Positions 31,049-43,246 are shown, numbered from the stretch's first letter. The stretch: DNA of 64,000 nucleotides from Castor canadensis (GCF_047511655.1 NC_133392.1:97581042-97645041); one strand, 5' to 3'. Notes: generated by a model from the letters alone, not told the origin. A program made the numbers and translations.

Positions 31049-32132
31049 AATAGTTACAAAAGAGAAGACAAAACAATTTTTAAATGTAAATATATTTAAA
31101 AAATTAAAACACCTAAGAAATGCAATCTATAGATATGAAAAAGTAAAATATTTATATGTATAACTAGTAGTAGCTACATTGTCCATAAACAGCAGTTAGT
31201 GTTTATTTTCCCCATATTTTGTTTTAACACCATAGTGGTAGTCTATTCTTTTTAGGGAATTATATAAGGTACATATAGCATATTACAAGTAACTTATAGA
31301 AGACTGTGTAATTGGAAAATTAATTCCAAGTAACAGTATTTTCTCTAGAAACACATTTATTATTAAACAAATTATTTTAAACTAATGGACAACAAAATGA
31401 GCCTATAATTTATTAAGTCCAAGATTTATAGTCAACTTGCATAAAATTATATATGGCATTTTAAAAACAGTATGTCTAAAATATTAGTAATTCAGGCTAT
31501 TAGGACTTCCACAGGAGATAAACTGCCATTCGTTTTCTTTTTAGGAACCAAAGGTCTGCTAAAGAACATTCCAACTATGTTATTAAGAAATGCTATCGTA
31601 CTTTAAAAATTAAAATGGTGAAATTTATGCATCAGTATATTCTTTTATCAGTTTCAGCTGTATAGCAGCATTTCAGAAGGTGATTTAAATCAAATAACCA
31701 CATTTCCAAATGACTTGGACTTTTATTCTCCTCTATATATTACATGTATAGTTTGGCTAAGAATTTTAATTTCCATTATGGGAACCTAACATACTGATCT
31801 AAAATTTTAAGAAATAAAGTACTTGAACAGTCTAGTACTTTACCAGAAATATATCTGCTGACTCCTCAGAACCAACTTTTATATATAGGTAAAGTATTAA
31901 AAATTTCTGATTTGGGAGAAACAAAGTAAAATACAGTGAGTGGTTTTGTCTTTATCTCTAACTATAAAAATCCCTTTTGCCTATTTATTTGACCCGTCTC
32001 TATTCATGCAATTTATGAACCCTCAAAAGAATTTACACATATTTATACAGAATTCACATCTACATCAGTAAACTGCCAGTCCTTTTATATTTTCAGTGTC
32101 TTATCAAAATATGGGTAACAGAGTTCTTCACT
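31049..32132 (-). other. DNAJB4: DNAJB4 3'UTR and downstream flank
   Basis: About 1.1 kb of AT-rich sequence follows the DNAJB4 stop and contains no recognised repeat until the L1. AATAAA signals on the minus strand lie at 31984-31989, 31722-31727, 31409-31414, 31356-31361 and 31202-31207. The true cleavage site cannot be chosen from sequence; the most distal signal would give a 3'UTR of about 0.95 kb, ending just short of the L1. Confidence 0.65.
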
Positions 32133-32366
32133 CTATGAGGCAGGAAGATGTTTTCTAAGAATTTCTTTGGATGATGAAGATATGGTATCTGGGAAGGAGA
32201 CATCAAATTCTATTAGAAGGTCACCACGTTGGTCAGGATTTTTTGGAAATGGTAGCCCGTATCCAATAATTCTCCTCCTCATTCCAGGTTTCACAATATC
32301 ATTTATTGACATAGGTATGTTTCTTCCATCCATTGTTGGCACATTAATTGAGCAGCCACACAATGC
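32133..32366 (-). CDS. DNAJB4: DNAJB4 coding exon 3 (residues 261-337)
   Basis: The exon follows the acceptor TTTTAG at 32372-32367 and begins in phase 0 with [18 protein letters not shown]. It encodes the second half of C-terminal domain II and the dimerisation tail, with the conserved [15 protein letters not shown] (near residue 290) and [17 protein letters not shown], and ends HLPAS followed by TAG at 32135-32133. Class B J-proteins use this region for substrate binding and dimerisation. The exon is intact. Confidence 0.97.
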   Translation of the reverse strand, partial: ALCGCSINVPTMDGRNIPMSINDIVKPGMRRRIIGYGLPFPKNPDQRGDLLIEFDVSFPDTISSSSKEILRKHLPAS

Positions 32367-32827
32367 CTAAAATGGACCAAATAAAAGTTAACAAACTCTG
32401 AAGCTGAAATATATAAGCAAAAATATAACAGGGAGGTAAAGAATAATATCACTAAGATAAAAGTTTAACCTCCAAAAGAATTACAGTAGTTACAAAACTT
32501 TTTCCCTACTAGGACATGCATAATCAGAGATGGTACAAAAGACAGAAAAGAAAGGAAAAGAGAAGTAAAGGAGATATTACACATTGCCTTGGAATGAAAT
32601 AGATAATCTGAAACTGCTAGTACAATATTCAAGATGCAGGAATTAGAATGGGAGAAAAGGGAGAAACATAACTGGAAACTAGAACTGCTTACTTCTCTGG
32701 AAAACCTTAGGATAAGAAATACACTTTTTCAGTAAACAAATGTTTACTAAGTGTCCACTATAATACCACACAATTCTTGTTAAACCATACAGGAACCACG
32801 AACCAAGACCTCACTTCAAGGAATGCA

Positions 32828-33052
32828 CAAACCGGATGCCAATGGCTCACATCTGCAATCCTAGCTACTTGGGAGGCTGAATTTGGGAGGATCATGGTTC
32901 AAGGCCAGCCTGGGCAAATGGTTTGTGAGACCCTCATCTCCAAAATAATCAAAGCAAAATGGACTGGAGGTGTGGCTCAAGGAGTAGACCCATTTGCTTT
33001 GCAAGCACAAAGCCCTGAGTTCAAACCCCATTCCCACCAAAAAAAAAAAAAA
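32828..33052 (+). mobile_element. Composite B1-ID SINE in DNAJB4 intron 2
   Basis: TGCCAATGGCTCACATCTGC, GGACTGGAGGTGTGGCTCAA, AGCCCTGAGTTCAAACCCC and an A tail; antisense to the gene. Confidence 0.88.
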
Positions 33053-33474
33053 GAAATGTACAAGGAGCTCACAGAAACATACACATAAAACTAGCAATTA
33101 TAATATAGTATAATGTGGCCACAGAGGTGTGACACAGGTCTTTGTGAAGAAATGACACCCACATTATCTGCTTACCTTCTGGAGTAGATAATGCTTGAGC
33201 TTAAGTATTGGACTAAGTAGCAGGTATTAGGACAAACTGAAGAACAATAGTGTACCACAGAACTCAGACAATGGCACAGAATTATGCAATTATTCATGGA
33301 AAAGAAAATATACTTTTAGGTAGAAAGCAGAGTTCTACCTTTTTTTTTTAAGCTAAATATGGACTTTATAATAGAGGCTACATAGAGCCATTTAAGAATT
33401 TTAAACAGGGAACTGACATGATCACATTTCATGGGTTACAACAGAATTTGAGAAATGATGTAAATAAGAATTGA

Positions 33475-33595
33475 GCCAGGCTGGTAATGTAATGCAACAC
33501 TAGAGAGGCAGAAGCAGGAGCATTTGGAGTTCAAGGTCTGCCTGGACTTCATAGTAAGACCCTGTCTCAGAAAACATAAACAAAAACAGAAGAAA
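33475..33595 (+). mobile_element. B1-like SINE in DNAJB4 intron 2
   Basis: GAGAGGCAGAAGCAGGAGCA, TGCCTGGACTTCATAGTAAG, CCCTGTCTCAGAAAACATAA. Confidence 0.82.
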
Positions 33596-34078
33596 AAAAC
33601 TCAGGGAATTCTATTAAAACAGTATTATTATATACTATTAATATATTATAACTTACTTAATATAAATTATTTTAATGTTTTTATTATGCAACTACTCAAA
33701 ATTAATATCATAGAATGAATTCTCTAAGTGGATTAAGGTGATGAGATTACTAATGCAGATCTCATAAACCACAATTGTTAGAACAGAATAGAGTTAACCC
33801 AATATTGGGCCTCACAGTACACAATCAAGTTTGCATTTGAAACTAACATTAAATGGTTAATACAAGTAGCCAAACTTAGAATATATAATGTCATCCATAA
33901 AAGATGTACTTCCTCAGTACATCTGAGGATCTGAGTACATGATATGAGGATTAAAATAAATAATGTGTAGTAGGCATGAATTAGGTATTATTAGATAGGT
34001 ATTATGTAGATAGTTCCCTAAGATTAATCAGCTACATAAATCTGTTTGATCTCAGAATCCTAGGTCCTACTAACTTAC

Positions 34079-34647
34079 CTCCCGTAAACTAATTTTAGCA
34101 GTATAGATTATATTTGATCCATCTCTTTTAAATTTGGGGTGGTCTTTGTCTTTAATAATAAAAACAATGTCTGCTGGAATACTATTCGGTGTTTCATCTC
34201 CTTCCCTTGGAAAAGTAATTTTGGTGCCTTCTTTCCACCCTTTTTTAATCTCAATAGTGAGAATTTTGTCCTCAGATCTATAACTCCTTCCATCAGGATT
34301 TAATCTTTTTCGAGAAATCTTCATCCGTTTGGTACAACCACTATATATTTCTTCTAGTGATACTCTCAGTTCATGAATAACTGGAGGATCTTGTTTGAGA
34401 CGGGATGGCCCCACAGAATTCCTGTCTCTTGGATATCCATTCATGCTGAATCCAAAGGCACTAAAAGGATCTCCATCTATTTCCATTTCTTCAGAATCTC
34501 TACCACCAGCCATCCGTCTTCCAAAGAAAATTTCAAAGGGGTTGGAACCTCCAAAAAATGCTGCAAAGGTGGCATGAGGATCGCCATGAAAGGTGTACCG
34601 GAAGGTACCTCCTTGTCCATCAGTACCTCCTGCTCCTCCTTTCAACC
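34079..34647 (-). CDS. DNAJB4: DNAJB4 coding exon 2 (residues 71-260)
   Basis: The acceptor CTTAG at 34652-34648 is followed by GG TTG AAA, which completes Gly71 and gives GLKGGAGG. The exon encodes the Gly/Phe-rich linker (FHGDPHATFAAFFGGSNPFE, DPFSAFGFSMNG), then C-terminal domain I (HELRVSLEEIYSGCTKRMKI, DKILTIEIKKGWKEGTKI) and the start of domain II (DIVFIIKDKDHPKFKRDGSN). It ends ISLRE at the donor GAG|GTAAGTTA. There is no zinc-finger domain, which places the protein in class B (DNAJB). 569 nt, no frame disruption. Confidence 0.97.
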
Positions 34648-34914
34648 CTAAGCAAAGAAATAGCATGATTAGAAAAAAGCTTGCAACTCTTGACAGTTAA
34701 ACTTTCAAAAACTGTGCAGCTAATCAACTTTGGCCAAGTTAGGTCCCAATTTATTTATACTGCCCAGAGTCACTATAACTCAATACAGAACAGCAATATA
34801 GCTTCTGACAATTCATCCTAAGTTAAAATTTTAGCTTTCATATTCTCCCTTAATATCCTTAGCTTTAAATTTTTATTCCTGAATCTTTGACTCACAGTAA
34901 ATAAGAAATAAAAT

Positions 34915-35113
34915 AGCTGGGCGCCAGTGGCTCACGCCTGTAATCCTAGTGACTCAGGAGGCAGCAATCAGGAGGATCATGGCTCGAAGCCAGCCTGAGC
35001 AAATAGTTCATGAGAACCTATCTCGAAAAAACCCTTCATAAAAAAAGGGCTGGTGGAGTGACTCAAGGTATAGGCCCTGAGTTCAAACCCCAGTACCACA
35101 AAAAAAAAAAAAG
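34915..35113 (+). mobile_element. Composite B1-ID SINE in DNAJB4 intron 1
   Basis: GCTGGGCGCCAGTGGCTCAC, GGGCTGGTGGAGTGACTCAA and an A tail; close to consensus. Confidence 0.94.
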
Positions 35114-35510
35114 AAAGAAAATAAAACTGAGAATCCCTTATCTCATAAATTACTGGTTTGGCATACTGAAGTATATAAATTTAAGTTTTAAAGATGTCAG
35201 TTGAAAAGACTTCAGTAATCAATGTAAAATGTAGAATCTAAATCTCTAAGTAGCATTATAACTGATAAGTATAATCAATATGTAATACTGATTATATATA
35301 ATATAATACCATATTCATACTGCATTTCATATCATCTTTCACCATTTAAGAATTAGAACAGAACTGTTTCTGTGGCAGAATAATGAGGACATTTTATGAA
35401 AAAATGTTTTTTAGAAACTAAAATTATTTATTCCATCCTAGATACCAAAATTGTTTATCTACACATACCACATCATAGTATTAATTCAAAGCATATAAAA
35501 ACAAGACTGA

Positions 35511-35812
35511 GGCTGGCTTCGGTCGGTCATGCCTGTACTCTCAGCTACTTGGGAGGATTGCAGTTTGAGGTGGGGGCAGGGACAGTGAGTGAAACCCTAT
35601 CTCAACCAATGAACTGGGCATTGTGGGTGTGTGCATGTTATCCCTATGGGAGACCATTGCTAGGAGGACTGAAGTCTGAGGCCAGTCCTGGGCAAAAATG
35701 TGAGACTTTATCTGAGAAATAACTGAAGCAAAACAGGGCTGGGATATGGCTCAAGTGGTAGAGCTCCTGCCTAGCAAGTTTGAGGGCTTAGTTCAAACTC
35801 CAGTACTACTGC
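35511..35812 (+). mobile_element. Two B1-like units plus an ID-like unit
   Basis: GGTCGGTCATGCCTGTACTC, then CACTGGGCATTG-type second B1 start (GAACTGGGCATTGTGGGTGT), then GGGCTGGGATATGGCTCAAG and TAGTTCAAACTCCAGTACTA. Confidence 0.78.
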
Positions 35813-36384
35813 CTATCCCCATCCATTCCCCCAAAGAAAGGTAAGACTGAAATCAAGAGCTGTAAATTCTCTTGATATGTAAGACCTTCAAACTGTTACT
35901 TCTCTCTATTCTGGACATTTGAAATAGCATTTTCTACTTCAAAACAAAGAAAAAGTCTACTAACACCCACAAAACAATAGGATAGTGATATTTTCAGAGG
36001 TCAGTACTGATAAGGATTTCATTCCTAACATTATAGTATCAGCAAAGTTTCTGAGGGAGACTTATGGGAATTCCTTACCAAGCAAAAAGGAGGAAAATAA
36101 AGATTATAAAACTGAATAATTCAAGAGTTTAAACAGGGAGATCTGTATATGCTCAAACCAAGTAATGTATTTTATTCATTTTTGTATCGCTTATGCAAAC
36201 AGGGCTGAAAATGATAGACAGTCATGTTTATTGAATGAAGAAAATTCTTAAAGTCTTTCTAAACAGAAACTAAAAAAGGTGTCTTGAGTGTCAATATAGA
36301 GAAAGCAAAGCAAAAACAATATAATCACACATAAATATATATGAGATTTAATAGTTTAAAATTCTAATGACAATACTCTGCATG

Positions 36385-36432
36385 TAGGCTACTGGAGTGG
36401 CTCAAGTGGTAAAGCACCTGCCTAAAAATGCC
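36385..36432 (+). mobile_element. ID-like SINE 5' fragment
   Basis: CTACTGGAGTGGCTCAAGTG and AAAGCACCTGCCTAAAAATG; it lacks the 3' half. Confidence 0.7.
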
Positions 36433-37251
36433 CTGAATGCTTTCAAAAAGACTTAGTTTTGCATATTTCTTATTGTATATTTGGCTTCTTCCATTAAAAG
36501 TTATGCATGTATTCTACATCATATAAGAGTTTCAAATAAGTTCTCAATTATTACCTTCATTCATGAATAGAAATCTGAAGGGACCAAGAGAAACCTAAAA
36601 ATCTGAAAATTATCAAAATATGTATACTGAATGATATAGCCAAATAGCAGTTAGAGAAATTCCTTGTAGAAACTGAATGACAAGTATAAGCTGGATAAGC
36701 ACTTTTAATATGCAGCTCATCCAAATCTCCTTTTTATAAATTTTAGCAGTACAATTATAACTCCAAATGCTAAAAAGCAAATGACAGACCTTTTTAAACA
36801 ATAGAATGCATATATAACTCAAGGTCATGACCAAGGTGACCAAACTATACTTAAATTATTTCAATCATTTTATCCATCCTATGGATTTCATACAGCATAA
36901 TTATTTCAGGTAATTAAATTGGGTAAACTAGCTTGCCCTAACTAACCCTCTACAAGGTAAAAACCTAAATGCTTTGGGCCCATAACAGATGCATGAAAAG
37001 AATTACATTTTAATTATTATATCATGGGTTTGGCCCTTTCCTAAAATCTCTTCCCTCTCTCTCAAAAATGGCAATTCAGTCAGCATTAGAGTCTGTGATT
37101 CACAATCTGAAGTGACTTACTTATCAAAGCTCACAAAAGACCCCAATGCAGCTTTGAGATTTTCCTAGACATTAAATGTTCAATTGTGTAGCTCACATAA
37201 AGAATGAAGCTACTCTAATGACTGAGAAAATCCTATCAAAATTCATGCCAC

Positions 37252-37342
37252 GAGTTTGGGGGTATGGCTCAAGTGGTAGAGGGCTCGTCTAGCAACCACA
37301 AGATCCTAAGTTCAAACCCTAGTATTGCCAAAAAAAAAAAAA
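37252..37342 (+). mobile_element. ID-like SINE
   Basis: GGGGGTATGGCTCAAGTGGT, CTAAGTTCAAACCCTAGTAT and an A tail. Confidence 0.88.
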
Positions 37343-37831
37343 TGCCATCTTAATATGACATGAATTATGCAAGTTATAACTTGTATTGCCTAGCATGTGA
37401 AGTATAACTAGCACATCATCACCTATATGGTTAATTCTTAATCATGTACATTTCATGAAAATGTAAAATGTTAACATTCAACTGGATTTCTTCTGCTATC
37501 CAACCTAGACACCACTATCAATCACTTTGTGTGACCAAGCAATGCACTTCAGAATCAACATTTGCCTATACTTTTGCAGGAAAGCAATTATTTAAAAGCC
37601 AATCAACAAACCAACCAATTTGTGATCCAAACAAATATATTTTCAGAATACTATCCATAGCAATGACTTCCACTAGTTAGCTGACTAAATGTTTATCAAA
37701 AGAAGAAACACTGGAGAAGAATTAAGATTTCAAAGGAAAAAAGAGTAGTATTAATAAATTACTTTAAGGAGATCTAATATGTAAAAAATCTAGATTTATG
37801 GCAAAACTTCAGAGAGTTATAGAATGAGATT

Positions 37832-37902
37832 TTTTTATTTTATTGTTTTTACATTTACTCACATGTGTATGCATTATTTGGGCCACATCCCCCCCAAGAA
37901 TG
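37832..37902 (-). mobile_element. L1 3' terminus, short, antisense on plus
   Basis: T-run, then TTACTCACATGTGTATGCAT and TTTGGGCCACATCCCCCCCA, the reverse of an L1 3' end. Confidence 0.75.
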
Positions 37903-38339
37903 AGAGGTTTTAAACAGTTTTAATTCACAAAAATTCAGTTGACTTACATGTTTTTAGAGTACATAGTAAATAAAGAGATCCAGTAGATTAAATATGTAAG
38001 TTAAAGAACAAAACAAGAAAAGTAGCATAGATTAATATACTAAATACAAGTTTGATGATATAAACACTAACTTTCAGTATTTGAAGAAAACTATTGAGTA
38101 AACAAGAAACAAAATAAGGCAAAAAGAAATGTTAGAGATCTAAAATAAATTCTTCAAGGATGTACTATTGAACAAAAATAATCTTTTAATATAAACTTCT
38201 CTTTATATCCACTAAACTCAATCTAAGACTTCTGGAGAGAGTGTGGTTCAAAATCCACACTTAAAATTTCTACAGTTCTATGGATTTTGTTTTCAAATGA
38301 CCCAACTATGGAGAAAATTTCTTTATTTAAAAAAGCCAG

Positions 38340-38510
38340 ATTACCCTAGCTACTCAGGAGGCAGAGATCAGAAGGATTGCAGCTCAAAGTCAACCCAGAC
38401 AAATAGTTCGTGAGACCCTATCTCGAAAAAAACCCAGTGGAATGACTCCAAGCGTAGGCCCTGAGTTCAAACCCAATACCACAAAAAAGAAAAAAAAAAA
38501 AAAAAAAAGC
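38340..38510 (+). mobile_element. Composite B1-ID SINE, 5'-truncated
   Basis: ACCCTAGCTACTCAGGAGGC, a shortened linker, GTGGAATGACTCCAAGCGTA and an A tail. Confidence 0.88.
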
Positions 38511-38524
38511 CAGATTATTACATA

Positions 38525-39050
38525 CCATAAAATTAACCCTTTGTAAATATACAATTCAATTGTAGCAAATTTACAGAGTTGTGCAGCCAGCACCACAATC
38601 CATTTATGGTACATTTCCATCATTTCAAAGAGTTCCCCATTTCCTATTTGCAGCTAATCTCTATTCCTACCTATCGCCTCAGGCAAACAAGTTCTCTTTC
38701 TTTCTCTATAAATTTGCCTTTTCTAGACACTTCATATAAATGGAATTACATAATATGAGCTCTTTTATATCTGGGTTCTTTCATTCAGCACTCTTTTTGA
38801 GGTTCATCTATGATTTAGCATATTTCATTAAAGAGGTCCTTTTAATTGCTAAAATAGAACCCCCCATGTATGCACATTTTGTTTACCCATTTGCCAATTA
38901 ATAGTACTTTGGGTTGTTTTAATTTGGGGGCCGTTAAAAATAATGCTATGAACATTCAAGGTACTTTGTGTAGGCAAAGATTCCTGGGAGTGGAGTCATC
39001 TAGCAAGTTTAAAACATCTCTATTTTTGTCCCACTTTTTTTTTTAAACAA
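38525..39050 (-). mobile_element. Old L1 fragment (3' region), minus orientation
   Basis: The plus strand reads as reverse L1: TACCATAAAATTAACCCTTT, GTTGTGCAGCCAGCACCACA, TAGACACTTCATATAAATGG and CATTTTGTTTACCCATTTGC. Confidence 0.72.
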
Positions 39051-39377
39051 AGCATTTTAAGTTGCAGATATTAGAGATTTTCAGAATACAAATAAACTGG
39101 ATAAATGACTCTCTTAATTCCCACATACATAAATTTAGCATCAACTCGTATAATTCTCAGTTCATGGCTCCTTATTTCTGTTTTAACAGCTCCAAGAATG
39201 TCATAATGCAATGTGTGTGTGTACATTCCAGGTGAATTGTTAGTGTCCATGTTTTGTTGCTACTGGAGAAACCTATGGACCAGGACTGCAGACACCAACA
39301 GAGCAATGAAAAGCAAAGAGAAAAAATGTTTTCCCATATTCTCAAAGTATACCTAAAGGAGTTTTTGTTTGGTTGGT

Positions 39378-39477
39378 TTTTTACAGTTAGGTGCTGGGGA
39401 TTGAACTCGGGGCCTCCCAAAAGCTGTATCAAGCTATGGCAAGTATTATGTATCACCAAGCTACACTTCCAGCCCCT
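39378..39477 (-). mobile_element. ID-like SINE, antisense
   Basis: GGTGCTGGGGATTGAACTCG and CCAAGCTACACTTCCAGCCC, with an internal insertion-like stretch. Confidence 0.78.
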
Positions 39478-41507
39478 AACGGGGATTTTTTTTTCTTTAA
39501 GAATTAATAAAAATTCTGAATAAAGGGCAAATAAATACAACATTTTTCTATGAACTAAGACTAATTTTAAAAAATAATTTTAAAACTTTCATTTTAAGTA
39601 GCCTATAACTGCAGACCATTTCTGAATAACATATTTCAGTGCTTGAAAAACATTTCCTCTCCTTACCCCTGCCTTTATTTAGTTGCTTCTATCAATCATT
39701 TGAGTTAAGGACAATAACTACAAAAAGATTCAGAGCACATATGTGATCCTGACTTCGTTTTTAAAAATTCACTCACTGGTAATGATCAGTAAAAATCAAA
39801 CTAGAGGGAAAAAAATCATTCAAGAAACGTACTTTTAAGAAGTAATATTAAACCAAGTAAAGTGTATCATTTGTTAAATCTGGATACTATGGCTTAGTCA
39901 TGTGGCCAAATATCTCAGATTTAAAGCAGTGTATATCTACTTTTTTATGGAAATTTATGGTACCATCCCATGTTTGTGAATTTCTTCACAAAATTAAAAA
40001 ATAACTCCTTCAAAAAGAGAGGTAAATTACTGGCAGTATCTCAATATCCTGCTTAGCTTCTTAGATAACCAAATGATGGTATTTTGAATACTACAGCCAT
40101 AGGGAATATACAGGATTTAACTACCCATTATTTGCCTTTTCCAATATTTACTTTGTGAGAACCTGACAGTGCAGATTCTCATCATACCAAAATCAGCAGC
40201 ATAAACTTTAACCTTTTTGTTACTCACAGACCAAGAAGAAAAACAAGACGGGGGGGAAAAATCCTTTATACACACTACCCTACCTGTCTCCATCTATTAT
40301 ACTCCAAAATGAGTGGTAACTGCTTGACTCTATTGTATTTCTAATTAGGAAAAGTTGATGTTTTAAATGCAATAAATAAAGCAAAGGAATAACAAAAATG
40401 TTTTCATAGCTATAATGACTTAACAGACAGTTGAGGAGAAAAATAAATTAAAAAGTACCAAAGTCCTAATTTTAAAATTTGAAAATCCCCGAATCAATAG
40501 AAATTAAAGGTTTTGTTGTCATTCTGTTGTTAATTAGCAATTTTAAAATAGTCTTCTTTATAGCTGCATTTGTATGGAGAGATGGTAGACAAACATGATT
40601 TAAAATCCAGGATGATAAAAGGAGAATCTTATATTACCCATATATGGCATTCACTAATTTCACTAATTTCTGGCCTCACAATTCAATAAACAAAAGTATG
40701 GCAGAGAGAGAAACAGGGAGTTGTCATGCCTTCTTCTACACCTAGGTAGTAAAATTTCAAAAGGAATAGTTACCTTAAAAAAAAAAAAATCCAGTAATTG
40801 TTCTAACAAGGTGGCCATTTTAGGTCAAAAACTGTATTTCTGAGATCTCATTTTCTTGGCACACAATTACTGTTTACAATTAAGCTAAAAACTTGTTCTG
40901 GTATTTTATGACATCAGGAAAATTCTTTCCTCTCCAGGCAGAATGCCAAAAACAACTAGAAGCTAAATGCCTGTGCCTTCTGCTTCTAAGACAGACGACT
41001 CTGTCTTGTTTGGTCTAAACTAGACTTGCTCTAAAAAGGCAAAAAACTTCTTTTTGTTTTTGTGAATAAAATGTAAGCTACCCAGAATTTGAGCTTCCAA
41101 TCTTAAGATTTTAAATGACTGAAGACTATTGATTCTAGCAGAAAATTCATTAGAAAATAAAACAGGTTGCATAAGACTTTTGACACAATTCATTCATGGG
41201 TACAGGAATTTAAGGTTTCTTTTAAAATACACAACGTTTAACATTGCTAATCTAATGGTGGAATATGTACAATACAAAATGCTAAAGTCTCAAAAAAGGC
41301 AAACAAGAACATTTCATTCATAGCTACATATTATTCATTCAAATAAGCAGGGATGAAATCTTGTTTTTTCCTATTATTTGCTTTTTTAATTTTTGGTATG
41401 TCTGAGAATCTAATGACAACCAGAAGTCTAAGACAGAAGGCAAAAATAAAATAAAATAGAGACAGAAAGCAAAAGAAACGGACGAAGAGAAAGAAATACA
41501 TACTTAC

Positions 41508-41718
41508 CTTCCTCCCCAAACTGATCATATATTTCTCTTTTTTTAGGATCACTCAATACTTCATAAGCTTCTGCGACCTCTTTAAATTTTTCCTCTGCCT
41601 GAGGAGATTTGTTCTTGTCGGGATGAAATTTGAGGGCTTGTTTTCGGTAAGCCTTTTTAATATCTTCATCTGAAGCTCCTTTTTCAATTCCCAAAATGCA
41701 GTAATAGTCTTTCCCCAT
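41508..41718 (-). CDS. DNAJB4: DNAJB4 coding exon 1 (residues 1-70 plus first base of 71)
   Basis: DNAJB4 is a cytosolic HSP40 co-chaperone: its J domain stimulates the ATPase of HSP70 and its C-terminal domains deliver unfolded substrates. This exon encodes the J domain: [20 protein letters not shown], helix [13 protein letters not shown], the invariant HPD at residues 32-34, and helix III to YDQFGEE. The ATG at 41718-41716 has G at -3 and +4. The donor is GAAG|GTAAGTA, so the exon ends at 41508 in phase 1; reading past it gives only intronic translation. With exons 2 and 3 the total is 337 residues, the usual length of the family. Confidence 0.97.
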
Positions 41719-41900
41719 TTCGAATGCCTTGAAATGAACTTAGATTTCCCTTTGTAAAAGAAAACGGCGTCCCCAGTCTTAGCAATACAATGATTCTGAG
41801 AAAAATAAACCAAGCTGGATATTTTAAAAGTTAAAGCAAATCAGCAACTCAGATCAGCTCTCTTAACGTAGCAAGCAGACAGCGTCTCTGCATTTAATTC
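41719..41900 (-). other. DNAJB4: DNAJB4 5'UTR (proximal start)
   Basis: No ATG in the stretch immediately upstream of the start codon. If transcription starts about 25-30 nt below the TATA-like box at 41924-41932, the 5'UTR is about 180 nt. Exact start inferred. A spliced upstream leader is also possible. Confidence 0.55.
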
Positions 41901-41923
41901 CTTCCCCAACAGCTCACTTAGAG

Positions 41924-41932
41924 ATAAATATA
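41924..41932 (-). promoter_or_regulatory. DNAJB4: TATA-like box of DNAJB4 proximal promoter
   Basis: TATATTTAT on the minus strand, about 205 bp upstream of the ATG. Confidence 0.5.
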
Positions 41933-41992
41933 CACTACACAAGAGACGGCCTCCTTCTAGATCCTCCCATTTTCACTACGTGTCTCTGCACT

Positions 41993-42000
41993 TTCTAGAA
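41993..42000 (-). promoter_or_regulatory. DNAJB4: Heat-shock element-like TTCTAGAA
   Basis: TTCTAGAA is the palindromic TTCnnGAA unit bound by HSF1; it lies about 65 bp upstream of the TATA-like box. A partial unit, TTCTAGAT, is at 41955-41962. HSF normally prefers three or more units, so strength is uncertain. DNAJB4 is a known stress-inducible HSP40. Confidence 0.55.
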
Positions 42001-42015
42001 CAGCAAATGCTACAG

Positions 42016-42023
42016 GACGTCAC
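42016..42023 (-). promoter_or_regulatory. DNAJB4: CRE/ATF-like site
   Basis: GTGACGTC on the minus strand, one base from the TGACGTCA palindrome, about 90 bp upstream of the TATA-like box. Confidence 0.45.
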
Positions 42024-42130
42024 TTTCCCAGCTGCCTCTAGTCAAAGTACTGAGCTCTGCTTTCTCCTCCTCCACGATTAACTATTCATTTTCCTTCTGG
42101 CGCTACCATTTTTTTTTTCCTATTTAAGAG

Positions 42131-43157
42131 GCCAAGTACATTTAACAAACCAGTACATCAACACAGAATGTCAAAACTACATATTTATTCACTTTATTTG
42201 AGGTGAAAAAGCAACAGAAGTAATTACAGCCATTATGTATCCTATGTTAAAATAAGTGACCAAGTTATTATACAAGTAAAAGTGTCTTGAACTTTTTTTA
42301 GATATTTTAATTTCTAAATTTATTTAACTGCAAAATACACAATATTAAAATATGAGGTGTTTAAATTAAAATTTTCAGGAGAATTTGTATCATCTTCAAA
42401 ATTCCTAGGATCTATCAGTCAGAAATGTGAGGAAGTCGACGTACCAAATTTTACATTATAAAAACACTGTCATAAATTTAAAAAACAGTATTTTTAAGTA
42501 AATAAAAGACTTACTATGATCTTAACCTTTTTTTTTTTTGTTATAGATGAGTGAATCATTCTAGCAAACCAGCATTTGTAAAAGCTTCATCGCTGAATTT
42601 AGTTACTTCAACTAAAATAGAATGGGACCACCACTCCTAGGGTCACTATTTAAAGAATTTTTGTGCTGCAGTAAAATTAGGGGGAAGTGTTAGATTAAAA
42701 CAAAGTCATGTTCCTTAAAAGACTTTAACTGGATTAACTTTAAACATGGATATACTATTTTAAAAGGGCAATAATAAAAGATTTTTTTTTCTTTTAAAAC
42801 ACATTTTTCCTGATTGTAAGATATACTTACTTACTCATTGAGAAAGATCTTGAAAAAACACGGGGGAAAAAAAAGAATGAAATAAAAATCTTCTTATCAT
42901 TTTAGGTAATTCCTGTTAAATGTTACTGTTTTCCTATAATCTTTTTTCTATGAATGGTTATTTGCTATAATTCTGTACTTTTTCAATTGATAAAGTTTAA
43001 GTCATAACATTTATATGTATATACCCTCTGATGCCTACTTTTTTCTCATATAATGAGTATTTTAAGAAATATTTTTAAGAAATATTTTTGAGGTATATAA
43101 CTCATTTGTTAACTTCCACACCATTTTCTCATCTTTTCAAAAAATGTTCCCATTCTG
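42131..43157. other. DNAJB4 upstream region, nothing recognised
   Basis: AT-rich, no recognised repeat. It may be intergenic or a 5' intron of longer DNAJB4 transcripts. Confidence 0.5.
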
Positions 43158-43246
43158 GATTTTTTTCCAGTGCTGGAGAGGAATCAAATCCAAGGCCTAA
43201 TGCATCCTAGGCAAGTGCTCTACCACTGAGCTACACCTGCAGCCCC
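43158..43246 (-). mobile_element. ID-like SINE, antisense
   Basis: AGGCAAGTGCTCTACCACTG and AGCTACACCTGCAGCCCC. Confidence 0.82.

Larger units (their letters stand above)
32367..34078 (-). other. DNAJB4: DNAJB4 intron 2
   Basis: A 1.7-kb phase-0 intron, GTAAGTTA at the donor (34078) and TTTTAG at the acceptor. It holds a composite SINE and a B1-like SINE and otherwise unassigned AT-rich DNA. Confidence 0.93.
34648..41507 (-). other. DNAJB4: DNAJB4 intron 1 (between coding exons 1 and 2)
   Basis: A 6.9-kb phase-1 intron, donor G|GTAAGTA at 41507 and acceptor CTTAG at 34648. The half near exon 2 is full of SINEs and L1 relics; 39478-41507 has no repeat that I recognise. No alternative exon was seen. 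Confidence 0.93.

Noticed and set aside
34373-34651. Plus-strand frame of 92 codons opposite DNAJB4 exon 2
   Set aside because: Shadow of the coding exon on the other strand.
41428-41507. Hydrophobic C-terminal extension of the DNAJB4 exon 1 frame
   Set aside because: It is read-through past a canonical donor (GTAAGTA); exon 2 continues the protein in the known way.
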